DNA of 64,000 nucleotides from positions 16,429,514 to 16,493,513 of the forward strand of contig CM028916.1 of the NCBI GenBank assembly GCA_016801845.1. Reading direction: 5' to 3'. The position numbers were made by a program, and so were the translations under genes. Of the stretch, positions 41,631 to 55,215 are shown in pieces. Source of the DNA: Polydactylus sextarius. Taxonomy: Eukaryota > Chordata > Actinopteri > Polynemidae. Under the pieces are notes generated by a model that had not been told where the DNA came from, did not search any database, and was given only the letters and a program-made list of their open reading frames with translations. Every line of letters begins with the position of its first letter. Position 1 is the first letter of the stretch.

Positions 41631-43860
41631 AACATAACATATTTTACACACACACCTCCATACTTGTGCTGTGTCAAACTACCTATGTAGAGTCGGAATA
41701 AAAAAGGGAAGTCAATCCTGATCGTCTTAATAAATGCAAGCACTCCACAAGTGTGCACAATGGGTTTTATTTTGAAAGTCATAAACGGAAATGACTTGTT
41801 TTCATCCTTGCCAACTTGACGCTACTGCTTCTTTAGCCGCTGCCGGCGCTGACATGAGTGCGCAGCTGCAAACCCATACGACGCACAGACCAAACACTGG
41901 AGCCAATTGCGGAGGCTGCGGAATCAAATGATGATGTCATCCAGTATAATATTACACATCATACACGTATTAAATCATTTTTTACTCCGGTGACCTCACT
42001 CAAATAACTCAAATCTTTCTATCAATCAATCAGTCAGTCAAAAAAAATCTATCTATCTATCATATTAACTATTTATCTGTCTATAAACTCTCATGCATTG
42101 GAGTGGGGGTAAAATAGAATCTATAAAGTAACAAAATAGAATATAAACTTGGAGATAAACACAATACATGCACAACAAACTTTGAATACAAAGTGACAAT
42201 AATAACTCACAACTGGGGATGTGAGACCACGTCTTTGTTCAGATGTTGGTTAGAGAAGTAACTGCACTGACACCGCACACTGTCCCCTGCTGGTTCTCTG
42301 GAGTAACACATCTGCGGTAAAACTGTATCTTGGGCTGGATCCAAATTTCTTTAATAAGAGTAGAGAATCATTTACATTTTTATAACATCACAACAAGACG
42401 TTTTTATGAAAAAAATCCAAAAGAATACCAAAAAACAAAAAAATAAAAAAGTGAGCAATTATACATTTTTCATAGAGTAGTACTGCACAAATCACTGCAG
42501 TACTACGGTGCGGTGCCTGCTACAAAACACCAGCCTTCCTCTTGTCAGAGTGGTTACAAGAGACTGTGATGTGGTCTCCTATTATAATTAATTCTAATAT
42601 GGATTGTAAGAGGTCAGTGTGATTGACATCTACAGTGAAACGTTTTCATTCTTCTGAAAGAAGCAGATCTTTTTTTTTTTTATTAAAATCCATTTTGGAT
42701 TTTTATCTTTGGAGGACAGTATTCAATACACATTTTTTAGATCAATTTCCTAAGTACCTGCAGTATTATTCTGTGCTATTTTTATTAGATTTCCATGAAA
42801 TGATCTGATTGTAATAGGAACAGCAAAAGCATCATGCTCTTGTTGACAACATAATAATATGCTTTTTAAAATATATTTTCATTGTACTGAAAGTGCAAGT
42901 AAATGCATAAATAAAGTTTGTTTTGATTTGAGCTGATGTAAGCAGCTGGTGGGGAATCTTCAGTGAATTATTTCAATTGTGAAATATGTAATGACTGGCT
43001 TGAATTACATTTTGTGCGATTAAATTAATTTTAGTTTGTTCTCATATCTCTAAACTTCTCTGTTTAAGGCAGTTTGTCAGGATGTATCCAGGAGACATCT
43101 CTTAGATCATAGACAATCATAGATGAAATAAAGACAGTGGTGACTTTTTGCTCATCCTAATTTTCTTGTATTTCATATGACACCTTATATTTTATATTTT
43201 TGGTGGAATTTTGGTGGATTAACCAACCATGAATCATTCAGAGTTGATGTTATAGGTTGAAACTGCACTCAGTACTCTTTCTGAGACATGTAAAGCTTGG
43301 TTCATTGGGGCCAGGTTTTCATGAGGTTTACTGGGTTTACTGGGCTTTTTGGGACTGTTAGATCAAGGGGGTGAATGGTTGGATCAGTGTTGCCACGCTG
43401 CCTGTTTTGGGACATTAATCCCTCTCCCACTGGGTGTATGGTGATACATTTTCTACTTTGAGGTACTGCCAAACTGGTGTGATCACTACAAGGTGTTGCC
43501 CTTGGTATTTCTCATATGTGATGTTATTCCTTACCAACAAAGTGTGAGTTTGTGTGATGAACAGTGTGTGTATGTCCACATGTTCTGTGACTGTGTGTCT
43601 ATGTTTGTAACTTTATATTGTCTCTTATTTGTGTACAAAGCAAGCATGTGTGCGAACACCACCTTAGCAGTGTACAGACTCTTGGGCCCTTGAATCATAT
43701 CCCATATCACAAAGAATAAAGTCTTGCCTTGTACACAACCTGCTTCATTTCGTATCCCTCAGGAGTCATGTAATCTGCTCTAGCCAGCCCACCTACCTCC
43801 TAATAACCCCCTGTGTTTTCTATTCGTTGTCTGATTGGCTTGATGGTGCATAAGTTGGGC
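41631..43860. other. Divergent spacer between ppm1l and otol1
   Basis: No gene is supported. The sequence contains TCAA, CAGT and CTAT microsatellite snippets (42020-42060), and an isolated AATAAA near 43716 after a TG-rich stretch, without a recognisable coding exon before it. Confidence 0.45.
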
Positions 43861-43869
43861 TACTGAGGA

Positions 43870-43950
43870 CAATATAAGGAAGCAGGTAAACAGGATCGAT
43901 CATTAGTTGGAGGGGATGGAATGAAAATCCAAAACCATCAGCATCAGCAG
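43870..43950 (+). promoter_or_regulatory. otol1 TATA-like box and 5' untranslated exon
   Basis: AATATAAGG at 43871 precedes a short exon that ends at a strong donor (CAGCAG|GTAAGA, 43950). The main coding exon's acceptor is TTAACAG at 44078. The exon contains ATG at 43921, which opens a frame overlapping the main start in another frame. Confidence 0.55.
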
Positions 43951-44100
43951 GTAAGAAGCATCTGTTGCTTTAACATCTATTATAGATTTTCTGTGTTTTG
44001 ACCAAATAGACTTTCTTGAAGGTTTTCAGCAATTCTTTTTCTGTAGTTTTCTAACTTCCAGTCCCTTTGTGTTAACAGATCGTTGTGCCAAGCCCTCAGT

Positions 44101-46012
44101 ATGCCATCCATTCGCCTTATCTTCTTCACCACTCTTCTCGTGGCCATGATGGCTGTACTGACCTCCAGCGCCAGAACCACACGCTGGCCCAAACCTCAGA
44201 GCACCAAGAAGCCCCCTCGAGCTGGGAGCAGTGGAGGAGGCGGTGGTGGAGGATTTAGACGAACCACCACCACCACTGCGCCTCCTTCCAGCAGCCTGCA
44301 CACAGATGAGACAACTGAGGTTATGATGGATGTGTACTCACTGTCCCCGACGGACAGCACCACATACTCCAGTGACACTTACCCCACTGAGTTCCACACA
44401 GATGCCTTAGCGCCGCCTGGGAACACACATGGAAACTATACCCTTGACTACAATGAATGTTTCTTCAACTTCTGTGAGTGTTGCCCACCAGAAAAAGGTC
44501 CCGCGGGGCCCATGGGAGAGAGAGGGCCAGCAGGACCGCAGGGGGAGAGAGGCCCTCCAGGTAAGACATTTTTATTTTCATGAAAATCACCTCAAATGAC
44601 AAAATGTGCCCCTTTTCTTACTCTTCTCTGTTTTCCAGGGTTGCCAGGGGAGAAGGGAGAAACAGGGCCTAGAGGCCCTCCAGGACCAGCAGGACTACCT
44701 GGAGCCAACGGACTCAATGGCGACATAGGTACAACTGGGCTTAAGAGCAAGAGAGTTCTTGAATGTCTCTCTGTTTCTCTCTCTCTATCTCTTGCTCCTT
44801 TTTTGGAAAACGCTCTTTTGTACAAGTACTTTGTGGATGTCATTTTCTACGCTTTATTTATCAAAACTACCACAGGTGAGAAAGGTGATCAAGGATCTGT
44901 GGGTCTTCCTGGGATCCCAGGGATGCCAGGAAAACCAGGAGAAAAAGGTATGTAGTTTTCCTTGAGAATATTAGAGGAATTGTACACATACATTGCCAAT
45001 AGATTCAAATGTGTAAATTGCAAAGATATCACTATTTGAGAATGAATGTGTTCTAAGCATCCAATTCTAATGTCTTGTTGTTGTAAATATAACCTCTCCA
45101 CATACTATAGGTGACCCAGGTCCCAAAGGAGAGAAAGGTGAACGTGGCTTTAGTGGTATGAAAGGGGACCCAGGAGAAAGAGGAGAGCCTGGACTGAATG
45201 GGACTAAGGGTAGCACTGGGCGAGAGGGGCCTATGGGTCCCCCAGGGATAGCTGGGACAAAGGGTCAAAAAGGTGAACAAGGACTTACAGGTGAATGTCT
45301 ACCAGGTGAGAAAGGAGAGAAAGGGGATTTTGGTGAGCGTGGGCCCCCTGGTCTGAGAGGTCAGATGGGCCCTCCGGGGGTGAACGGAAGTGATGGTTTA
45401 AAGGGAGAGAGAGGGGATCCAGGGCCTCCAGGAGGGAAGGGGGATACTGGGGCGAGAGGCCCCCCAGGACCTCCAGGTGGGAGGGGTATGGCAGGACTGA
45501 GAGGAGAGAGGGGGGCCAAAGGTGTGCGTGGACTACGGGGCCCTAAAGGGCAACCAGGTCCACCAGGTGAGAGCGCTGAGCAGGTTCGTTCTGCCTTCAG
45601 TGTGGGTTTGTTCCCCAGCAGGTCCTTCCCTCCCCCTGGTGTACCTGTGAAGTTTGATAAGGTGTTTTACAATGGGGAGGGGCACTGGGACCCAGGACTC
45701 AGCAAGTTCAATGTCACCCACCCAGGGGTCTACTTATTCACTTACCACATTACTGTGAGAAACCGCCCTGTGCGTGCTGCCCTGGTGGTCAACGGGATAC
45801 GGAAGCTGCGGACACGAGACTCTCTCTATGGCCAAGACATCGATCAAGCGTCCAACCTCGCGCTGCTGCAGCTGACTGAAGGCGACCAGGTGTGGCTTGA
45901 GACACTCAGAGATTGGAATGGAATTTACTCCAGCAGCGAGGATGACAGCACTTTTTCTGGCTTCTTGCTTTACCCAGACCCAAAGACCAAACCTGCTGCA
46001 GAAAACCTGTGA
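44101..46012 (+). CDS. otol1: Otolin-1 (inner-ear collagen-like C1q protein)
   Basis: Four coding exons: 44101-44560, 44639-44728, 44876-44947 and 45111-46012 (507 aa), all with introns splitting Gly codons in phase 1. The layout is a signal peptide (MPSIRLIFFTTLLVAMMAVL), a Gly/Thr/Ser-rich N-terminal region, the otolin-type Cys cluster YNECFFNFCECCPPEKG, a Gly-X-Y collagen region with one interruption (GECLPGEKG), and a C-terminal C1q domain. The C1q domain includes RSAFSVGLFPSRSFPPPGVPV, FNVTHPGVYLFTYHITV, QVWLETL and STFSGFLLYPD. Otolin trimerises and scaffolds otoliths and the otolithic membrane (family knowledge). The position next to ppm1l agrees with human 3q26.1. ATTAAA at 46262 is a candidate poly-A signal. 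Confidence 0.93.
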
Positions 46013-49000
46013 CTGCAACCTTTGTCCTTGAACCAGCTTTGATCTTAACCTCTTGTAGACTCTGCATGACCTTCAACCTGTTGCACTGCTCTGTCAGATT
46101 GTGATGTGATTCAGCTGCACACTGCTGCTTCAGTACCTGCTTGCTGCTGCTGCTGATGCACTACTTAAATCAAATGCTTTACTTGCCTTGCTGTGTTTGG
46201 AGATGGATGAGACTTGATTATACTGCTATATGCAACACTTCAGTTCTTTTTCACTATATGCATTAAAATGGCTCTGCTTGAAATGAATGACCCTTGAGTT
46301 ATTTGCTCAGAAACACAAGTAGAAGCTAAATTATAAACCTCCAGTCAATGCAGTGAGAACAGATAAGCAAATTCAGAAATAATTGAAGTTAATTATGTAT
46401 AATTGCACTTGTTTCCCACTAGAGGGTGTAAGGAGCTTAAGTTTTGAAAGGAAACGTTGGAGATTATGTTGTGTGCAGGCATCATCTGGATATTGGTAAT
46501 AAAAATGTTGCAAACAGAGGGCCTCTATCATCAGGATTTTGAGCAAATTGGATACAATTGCTTAAAATTCAAAACACTACATTTTCTTAAAAATGTAGTG
46601 ACATTAACACAGCAGGAAAGATAATTCTAATATGTTTCTGTTGAAATTCCTGATTGGTTCATGGTCTGTGAAGCAACACTGTATGAAACACTGTCCAAGA
46701 ACAGAAGTAAAATCTTCTTTATTTTCCCCACTTGCAAGTTATTTAAATTAAAACAATTTGGCAGAAGTGACAGTGACTGAGACCCACAGGAATCACAGCA
46801 GGTCGACATGGGCTTTAAAAAATCATCATCCAGAGGCTGAGGCAAGTAAAGAATAATTCTTTGATGATAATACATATAAGAACAACAAATCAGTTGCCTC
46901 AGCACCGAACAGGCAGGATAACCCTCTGCCGCAGAGAAAGATGAACGAACCATAAATTATGATCTGTTGTACATACATGTAATTTATTTTTTACAAATGC
47001 TATATCTCAAAAAGACTTCTGACCAGGTTAGGAATAATAACTCATGTACAGAAAAACAAATCTAAAGAATAAACTGCTTTTAATATTTTATTTCAACAAA
47101 ATGTTATACTAAAACATTTTTATGTTTTAGTATATTTCTTAATTGTATTAACAATGGGAAGACTTTATTTTGGACATTGCTTTATTTTAAAAGCTCTTTT
47201 CATTGTATGTTGTTATTGTTGTTACAGGATTTTTAGGGTTCAGGATCAATTTCTCAGTAAACATTTCTCACCATTAGCTGTAGAGGAAATATTTCATTAC
47301 ATAAAATAATCAATATATTATCATCTTGCAAATTAAGGGCTAGTATTGATGAGGATGCTGAAAACGACACGTCCGATGAATCAATCAGAATGATTTAAGC
47401 TTCATTGTCATGTTTTCTACAAACATGAGCAGGATTTTATTGTATGTTTAGGGCTGATTTGTTAGCGGGATGAAAGCATCACTTTTATTCTATTCTATTC
47501 ACTTTTATTCTAACATTTTATCATGATGTCTGATGTTGTGAATTTCAAAACCTCTAAAATCAATTGTGCGTCATTATATCGCTGCAGCATTGTAGCAGCT
47601 TTCAACCTCACGCAGTGACTTGAAATTAATATAGAATTACAAAAAAGCAACAAATAAGAATTTAATTTTAAATCATCAAAATGCTACAGAAAACCTTCTT
47701 TTACTTTGATTTGCTCAACAGAACCTGTACCGTATATTTTAATATGCAAAACATTGTGCATGAGAGTGCACTCCCTGCTGCCGGTGGAACATTAGACGAG
47801 AATCAATTACTATAAAGTGAAATACTGTAACGTAATAACCATTAGAGAATGACATATTAATTGTTCCCAAATTAACATTATTAAGACCGAAGGAATAATT
47901 GAAAACATACGTGTAATGTAATTAAATACAATGTATAAGAATGCATGTCCCCTTTTTTTGTAAATAAATATATAGGCCTTGTGATTAAAGGTGATCGGTT
48001 TTTGCAGTGATTTCATAATTTTTAATGTATTATGAGAAACCTGTAAATGTTTTTCAGCTGCGTACTTTAGTCTAAATATGTCTCTCAGTGACATTTCTGG
48101 ATGAACTGAGAGTTAATTTTGACTTTAGGGCACATATGATATTTTATGTAGAATACAAAAACAGTACATTAAAACCTGAAAAAAGAGAAAAAGCACAGAA
48201 TGACATCTCCATCTACTGGTGAGGGACATAAATTTACCTCAGATTTCCACCTTATTTATACTGCTGTTGGTGATGATGATGGTGGTGTGTGTGTGTGTGT
48301 GTTAAAATGTTGTTTTGCTTGTTTGTTTATAGGCCTATCTGTGGATATGTGTGTCTGTGTGTGTGCATTTATGTATTTTCTACCACTCTGTGTGAAAATA
48401 TAAATAACTACCTTGGCGGTGTGTGCAGTGTAATCTGCTCCCAGCAGGCTGGATTCCCACTGTGAGAAAGACAGTATATTGTTCCTGCAGCACCACAGAT
48501 AACAACTCATTAGCATACTGAATCATTTGGCTGCAAGAGCCACTCTGCCACCCATCTGCACTGAGCTGATAAACACACACACACACACACACATAGATCC
48601 ATTCAGAGCACGTACATACACACAAGCCTCTCACAAACACACAAACATGTACACATGCACACACATATACAAGTGCAAGCCTCCTCTCATTCCCTCCCTT
48701 TCAGTCCCTCATATACACTCCCTGTATCCCTCTCTTTTTTGTGAGTCTGTGTCTTTTTGAGAGTCAGGAACACTGAAGCAGGTAAATGTTTGGCAGGTAT
48801 TAACCTAAAGAGGCCCTCAGAGGAGTCCCAGCGCAGCCAGAGCAGAGCATGGGGAAAGGTCTCCAAACACCTGGATGTCTCTGATGCTCTCTGGAAGCAA
48901 TTATAGTTTTTAGAAACGTCCAAGAGCTGATGCTGTTGTAGTATTAGCACTGGTGGCAAAGTCGGCTGTGTAAACTTATGGAGTATAAGGAAGTAGACTT

Positions 49001-49908
49001 CAGAAAAAGTAGCATTTTATGTGATAAAACTACCACAAACTAATTTCATATGATCAATGATTACAGGACGGCAAACATAACTTTTTTGCGATTGCATAAG
49101 TGAATAGCTAATAGGGGCGGTGGGAGTCTCAAGCAGTATGGTGGTTTCACAGTGTGTGCAGACACAACACTGTGCAAACGAATGCAGCGGAGGTTGTCAA
49201 AACTACTTCTACAATGGCAGGATATCCTGCAGGTCACAGAGCCATGTTAACCTCGAAGGGAAGTTGTCACTTGTTGGTAGGGAAGTGAGGATTCCAGCAC
49301 CTAGTGGAGGGAGTTTCATAAGGATGTTGTGGTTTTAACTATACATTCTGCTCAGATAAGGCGGGAGCCAGCTGCACAGTGTACCATTATCTTCCTCTAG
49401 GGATTAGTCAATTAGTTTTTGAAATTATCTAATAAGTGTGTAAAGGAGGGACTGTCTGTTTGTGATGCATTGTGGGACAAATGAACATGTTAGGTTCAGT
49501 TTCTAATAAGAGATATGAGTTAAATTGAATGGAATCACACCAAACCCATCTGAATTAAATTTAATTGAACTTAATTCAAATGAATGAAGATCCATGATGT
49601 AGCTGAGTCAGATCAAATACAAGTTTTTTTTTTCTCTGTGTGTTTTATTCAGGGGTTTTGTATAAAATTCATCGTTTTAACATTGGATATATTTATAGAT
49701 ACAACTATCTTACAACAAATATGTCATTACCAAACGTACAGTGTCCCTTTACTGCAATTCATAAAATACCATAGTTACCAAAGGTACCAATAGAGGCTAC
49801 TAAGTCCTGCTGAAAAAGCAGAATAACCAACAACAGTGAGCAATGCCTTACTGTCTGTGTCAGAAAACTGCTGGTGTTGTTATGATATTAACACTGTGGT
49901 GTGTGTGC

Positions 49909-49974
<66 letters not shown>

Positions 49975-51122
49975 ATATATGCATAATGCGGCAATGAAGG
50001 GATTTACTTGTGTACCTTACTAAACTACAACTGCATTACAGTTACAAAAAATACACTGAAAGAGACATTCATATCAAAAGGCCTGTATGAGTCATCTCAT
50101 GATTTCATATGACCCATATTTTGTACACTTTTAGAAACACACTGCATGTCTTGTACCTCCACAGCAACTTCAAATAGATATATTCATTCCAGGCAGTGAA
50201 ACTGTTTAACTGTCTGTTGCCATATTTTGGTGCAATTCTCTCATCACCAAAGTGTAAAAGAAGTAAATGGTACCACATTTGATGTATTAGATTCAGTTGC
50301 TTGCTTTACATTTTGAGTTTACCTAATTTCCTCTCATTTATCATAATTTCCTGTCTCATAAAAGACGGTTTTGCTAGTAAACCCATTGACAAACACACTA
50401 CGGTACATCTTAAACCACATGACTTGAACTTGAGTCACTGTTATTACATTGTGCAGTGGTAATATAATGCTATTTACAATACATAAGTAACTGCATGGGT
50501 ACAATTCGTCCAGTCCATTCATTTATGACCTCCAACTGAGGCAAACTTACATTTGTGTCATTTTAACACATAAAAATTGTTGGGCATAAATCTCTGGGTT
50601 TATTCAAAGCAAATTTAGATCCACTTACTTGCAGAATTATGCAAGCATGTTAGATAATGCACAATAATGTAATCAATAGTATCATTCATCGACTTCAATA
50701 TTACACATCAAAAGTCTTTGTTCAGTGTGTTTTGATTCTTTTGTTTGGTTTTGTCTTGTTTCATTTTGTTTTGTTTCTTTTTTTTAGAATATCCAGTCTT
50801 TGGATTTTCAAAACATGGAAAGTTATAAGCTGCAGGTCAGTCAAAGATGTAAGACATGCAGAATTTACAAGTCTTTTGTTGGATCTAATTCAATCGATCA
50901 CCAATCGAATCAAGCTATTCATCAGTGCTGCCTCAGGTGTAGTGTGGAGACAGGGATGTACTCATGATCCATTTTGGATACCACTATCTCACCACAGGGT
51001 GCTTGATTCTCTTTTCTACACTGACAACTCAAAGTTAACAGGTCCTGAGCATATCCATCTCTTATTTAGTCTCTTTCAGTCTCAGGTTTTATATCCGTGG
51101 TCTATTGGCACTGGCATCGACA
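46013..51122. other. Spacer between otol1 and tal1 (convergent genes)
   Basis: No gene is supported. Contents are a CTCF-like CCACTAGAGGGT (46416-46427), AC repeats near 48570, a long GT repeat at 49905-49970, and probably the tal1 3' UTR on the right side (minus strand). Confidence 0.5.
49905..49970. repeat. (GT)n microsatellite
   Basis: Near-perfect GT run of about 60 bp. Confidence 0.95.
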
Positions 51123-53588
51123 TCATCGGCGACTAGAGCCATCCAACGGACGTCCATTGCGCCTCAGATCCCTAGCACCTAGATGCAGTGCAGTTCCACG
51201 AGAAGCCGTTAGAGTCCTTGGAGCTGGAGGTGAGTCCTGATCCTCCATAAAGCTCTCGGGGCTGCCTTCAGCATCGCCATCAGGCAGGCTTCCACAGCTG
51301 GAGCCTGGTGACATTGTCTCCAGAAGGTCGTCCCTGGCCAAGCCCACCACCGTGTCCTGATGTGGTCCAACTTGAGGGCCCCCATCATGGGCCCCAACCA
51401 GCAGCCCTGTTTCCCCATCAGTTGTGCTTCCAACATTCCTCCCTCCATCTTGGTCCTCTAACAGGTTGGAGAGGAAGCTAATGTACTTCATTGCAAGTCG
51501 AAGGATCTCATTTTTACTGAGCTTCTTGTCTGGAGGGTGAGTGGGGATGAGTTTGCGAAGCTCCGCGAAAGCCCCGTTTACGTTCTGCTGCCGCCAACGC
51601 TCACGACTGTTGGTGAATATGCGTCGAACTATCTTGGGCTGTCCAGCTAACCGAGGAACAAGGAAAGAGACAAACATTGAGAGTGTCATGAGAGGAGGCA
51701 TCAGTAGAGGATGCAACACAAATAACATGAAATGCTGAGCTGAAACAGATAATGCAGTTGGTAAAAGGGTAAAGCAATTTAAGTGCAAAAATAAGGACGT
51801 AAGAAGTCGCAGCAAAAGATGCTGATATTGCTTGTAGGAAAAACAACAACAACAAAAAAAGTTAAATAACTGCATAACTTGTTAAATTGTCCTCCAAACA
51901 AACATGGATTTTCAGATGATGATACAGAAGCTACAGAGGATTGAAAAAATTGATATGTTGGGTGCCAAGTAGAATACAAATGCCGTATAAGAGAAGTAGT
52001 TGGTTTAGCATACCAAACCCCAAGAAAGGGTGGTGGGAAGGCTGTGTGTTCCCACTTTCATATTCTATTTACTTTTACTTTATGCTGGTATGATTAAAAA
52101 AAAGCCTCACTGCAGGTAGTCACATCCTCCTACCCCCAACAATGGTGTCTTCCAAGCTATTGTCGCCCTTGGAACACACCCAGTCTATCTTAATCCTTCA
52201 GCCCACTCTGCAGTAAAACCTTGGCATGGAGGCAGCAGCACCCCCATCCTCCACCCCTACATGTGGCAGTGAGTGGGCAGCGGTGGAATGGATGTTTCAA
52301 ATGAAATAAGCCCCCAATCCGCCTGAAATGAATTTACTTTAATGGCATGCACTTATACGTATATGACATTTAGATTATCAGCATTCATTTATGTTGTGAT
52401 TTATGATGCTTTTATTCCTCTTGGATTTTACTGAGTGTTCTTTTTGCAAGGTGTCTTCTGCAACACTCAGATTAGGTACAGTATAGATCCATGTCAGTGG
52501 ATGAATGACAATGGAGATGAGGTAGGGACATTTAGGGGACTATATTGGCAGAAGGAGGACACAGCAGAAGTGCGTCTTACCATACTTATAAAGATCTAAA
52601 ATGCGCCTACCCTCGTCGAGTTCAACCTCATAAGGCGCCGGGCGGCGCTTTACCCTGTTGCTGGGGTACATGCTGTACTGCTCCGACTCCCCTCCGAGAC
52701 TGAAGCACCAGAAAACAGACAAAAGATGCATAGTTGCATGAGAAAACATGAAATCCAACATACATCTTTTCATTTATTGCATATTAAATTGCAACCCAGA
52801 ACTCTACACTCCATGTACATTAACACACACTAATACAGTCATACCAACTATTGTCTTTGTCACACATGCACATACATGCTTGTCAACATAATGAAAACTC
52901 AACTACAAACATCTCTTCACACTAATGCAGCTTATAAGGGTCGTGATAGGGCAGGACCTACATAACCATTAAACTTACAACTTTCTATGATGAACACAAT
53001 GGTCAGATGAAACGTATGTTCGTAAAAACTCGGACTTTTCCTTTTCTACCTCCACCTTTACCTGTTGATGGCGGCGAGAGGCTGCGCCAGGTTGTAGAGC
53101 ATCGCCCGGGCCGGGACAGGAAACGCGTTTGGGCTCAGTTGGACCATTCGAGCGTCGTCTCGGTGCGGCGGCGGCAGCGGCAGCGGTGGAGGTCTGCGAA
53201 GTTCCGTGATCGGCACCAAATGGCTTTCAGTCCTCTGCTCCACCGCTTTTATAGCGTCCCTCCTGGAGAGCTCGATCACCGGCACTTCCCTTTTCAGGTC
53301 AAGGGCGTTGTGAGAGGCAGTTTCCTTGGCAACGCCGTTGATGATGATGCTGATGCTGGTCCCGTTGCTCGAGTTCTGCAGAGGAACGTCATCCGTCTCT
53401 TCAACCCCCTTGAAGCGCCCTCCCCTCGCCTCCCCCCCCACCACCTCCTCCTCCTCCTCTCTCTTCGGCTCATCGTCCTCTTTGCATCCGTTCTGTCTGG
53501 AGATGATGGAGGAGTCCTCCCGTTTTCCAGGACCGGACTCTGCGTCGGGACTTCCAGGACACAGCTCCGGTTGCCGTTTTTCCATCAT
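51123..53588 (-). CDS. tal1: TAL1/SCL basic helix-loop-helix transcription factor
   Basis: Three coding exons on the minus strand: 53588-53062, 52699-52611 and 51646-51123 (379 aa). The N terminus starts MMEKRQPEL and has TAL1-specific blocks: VPVIELSRRDAIK, MVQLSPNAFPVPARAMLY and MYPSNRVKRRPAPYEVE. The bHLH domain (about residues 212-266) includes RIFTNSRERWRQQNVNGAF, ELRKLIPTHPPDKKLS and NEILRLAMKYISFLSNLL. The C terminus (SPESFMEDQD, RPLDGSSRR) is also TAL1-like and unlike LYL1 or TAL2. TAL1 heterodimerises with E proteins and, with LMO2 and GATA1, controls blood and endothelial development (family knowledge). An acidic Glu run and a Pro/His stretch lie in exon 1. A 5' untranslated exon (donor at 54976) splices to an acceptor at 53625. 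Confidence 0.93.
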
Positions 53589-53618
53589 TTTTATACCGTC
53601 ACCACTCGCTCGGGTCCT

Positions 53619-55215
53619 CTACTCCTAAATAAGATTTTCTCCCATTAATTCACAGCTCCAGATATTATTTGACACAGTCGTACAGCAGCACAATTTCTAC
53701 GTATGTAAAAAAAAAAAATACCTCAAATTATTCCCGGTGTAAATTACTGTAATTAAATATAGAATCACATTTATTCTGTTTTTGCTATTTTTGCAATTCT
53801 CAACATCATCGTTGTAATTATCATTAACACATGCAGACTTTATATTAAAAAAACAAACAGTGTAAGTGACAAAAACGCAGTTAAGACGCTGATAATTGTT
53901 GGTTTGATCTATTCCGTTTCCACAATAATAGGCTGCATTTTGATATTTTAAACAGATTTTCTAAAGTTATAAATTCAGATATTTTCCATAAAAGACGAGA
54001 CTTATGACAACCACATTTAAACTACGTTTAAGTGTCGATTATATTGTCTTTTTTTGATGCTACTGGACGTTTGAGATCTTTTCTTAAAATTCAAACAGCT
54101 AGAATATGATGGTTACGAATCAACTGTGTATAATGGTAAATCTGCCTCATCTAAACACATTTATTATACATTTTAGATCTTCAGAATATTTTTCAAACGT
54201 TAACTTGTCCTTACGAAGAGTTTTATCTCGTCTCCTCTGCGTGCATACTGTTTTTTTTTTTCTTCTTCTATCCATCTCTTATCAAGCCTGCACTTGGCCT
54301 TCACCACATTTACAGTTACACTAATATCTCAGATAATTACCAACGAATGTTGTGTTATTTTGAATTTACATCCAAAGCTTTTAAAAGCTGCTGTTTTATT
54401 TAAGCTGAAATACTCGTCATGTGTAGAGACTGAACCCTGAGTAGAGCTGGTGTTTTCCATCGAAAAAAGTAAATCCATAAATAACGCAAAGAGGCTTCGA
54501 AAACACCTGATTCTTGTCCTTTTTACTACCAAATATGTTTGAGTAGATCGTGTAATTTGTTGTTATGTTTTATCGCGGTGAAGGCCGTGGTGCTGTTGTT
54601 GTTAGAACCGATCATCAAAGGCTTGTCATATTGAATATACTACATATGCGTCTGCTGTTAAATGTTTCAATCTGTGATTCATTCGATTAAAAAAAAAACA
54701 AAATCATCAGAATATAATTGTAAACCATCAACAAACCGCGTGTTTAGAATAAAACGCACTTTTATTTCTGGGAATTCTCCAATAGGCCTCGCATCCGTTA
54801 TTACATCCCGTACAGTCTCAGCCATCCGATCGGACAATAGCAGAAAATATCGGCTGAATATTTCGCTCATAACATTAATAAAATCCCTACGATCGTGATC
54901 TAATTACAGCCTTAAGGAACGACGGATATCTTGATTTAAATAAAGACATGTATTCATTTTATTTTTTGCACTTACCGATCCAGTCGTGTTGTTGATGTTA
55001 CTGTGTAAGTGGAGCCATTTTGTGAGTGGGTCATCCATGTCTGAGGTTTTTTTTTTTTTTTTCCTGCCAGTTGTGGAGCAGTGTGTGTATAAGTGTGTGT
55101 GTGAGTGTGAGTGAGTGTGTGTGTGTGTGTGTGTGTTGCTGAGTTATTTCTCGCCGCATCCAGTGCGCTCCCTCAGTATGGGGAGCGGAACACAGGCCGC
55201 AATGTGGCCGAGAGA
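53619..55215 (-). promoter_or_regulatory. tal1 5' untranslated exon, uORF and promoter
   Basis: On the minus strand a strong donor (GATCG|GTAAGTG, exon end 54976) pairs with an acceptor (TTATTTAG|GAG, exon start 53624). The upstream exon carries ATG at 55038, which opens a 22-codon frame through the junction to TAG at 53619-53621. A nested ATGGCTCCA frame stops after six codons. Two GATA motifs lie just upstream (55215-55220 and 55247-55252). The transcription start is not determined. Confidence 0.5.

Noticed and set aside
43690..43740. AATAAA after a TG-rich stretch, possible end of an unknown plus-strand gene
   Set aside because: No coding exon or splice sites could be found upstream of it.
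45294..45306. GT...AG bounded 15-nt stretch in the otol1 last exon, possible micro-intron
   Set aside because: Far too short to be spliced. It reads in frame as GECLP, a plausible interruption of the collagen repeat.
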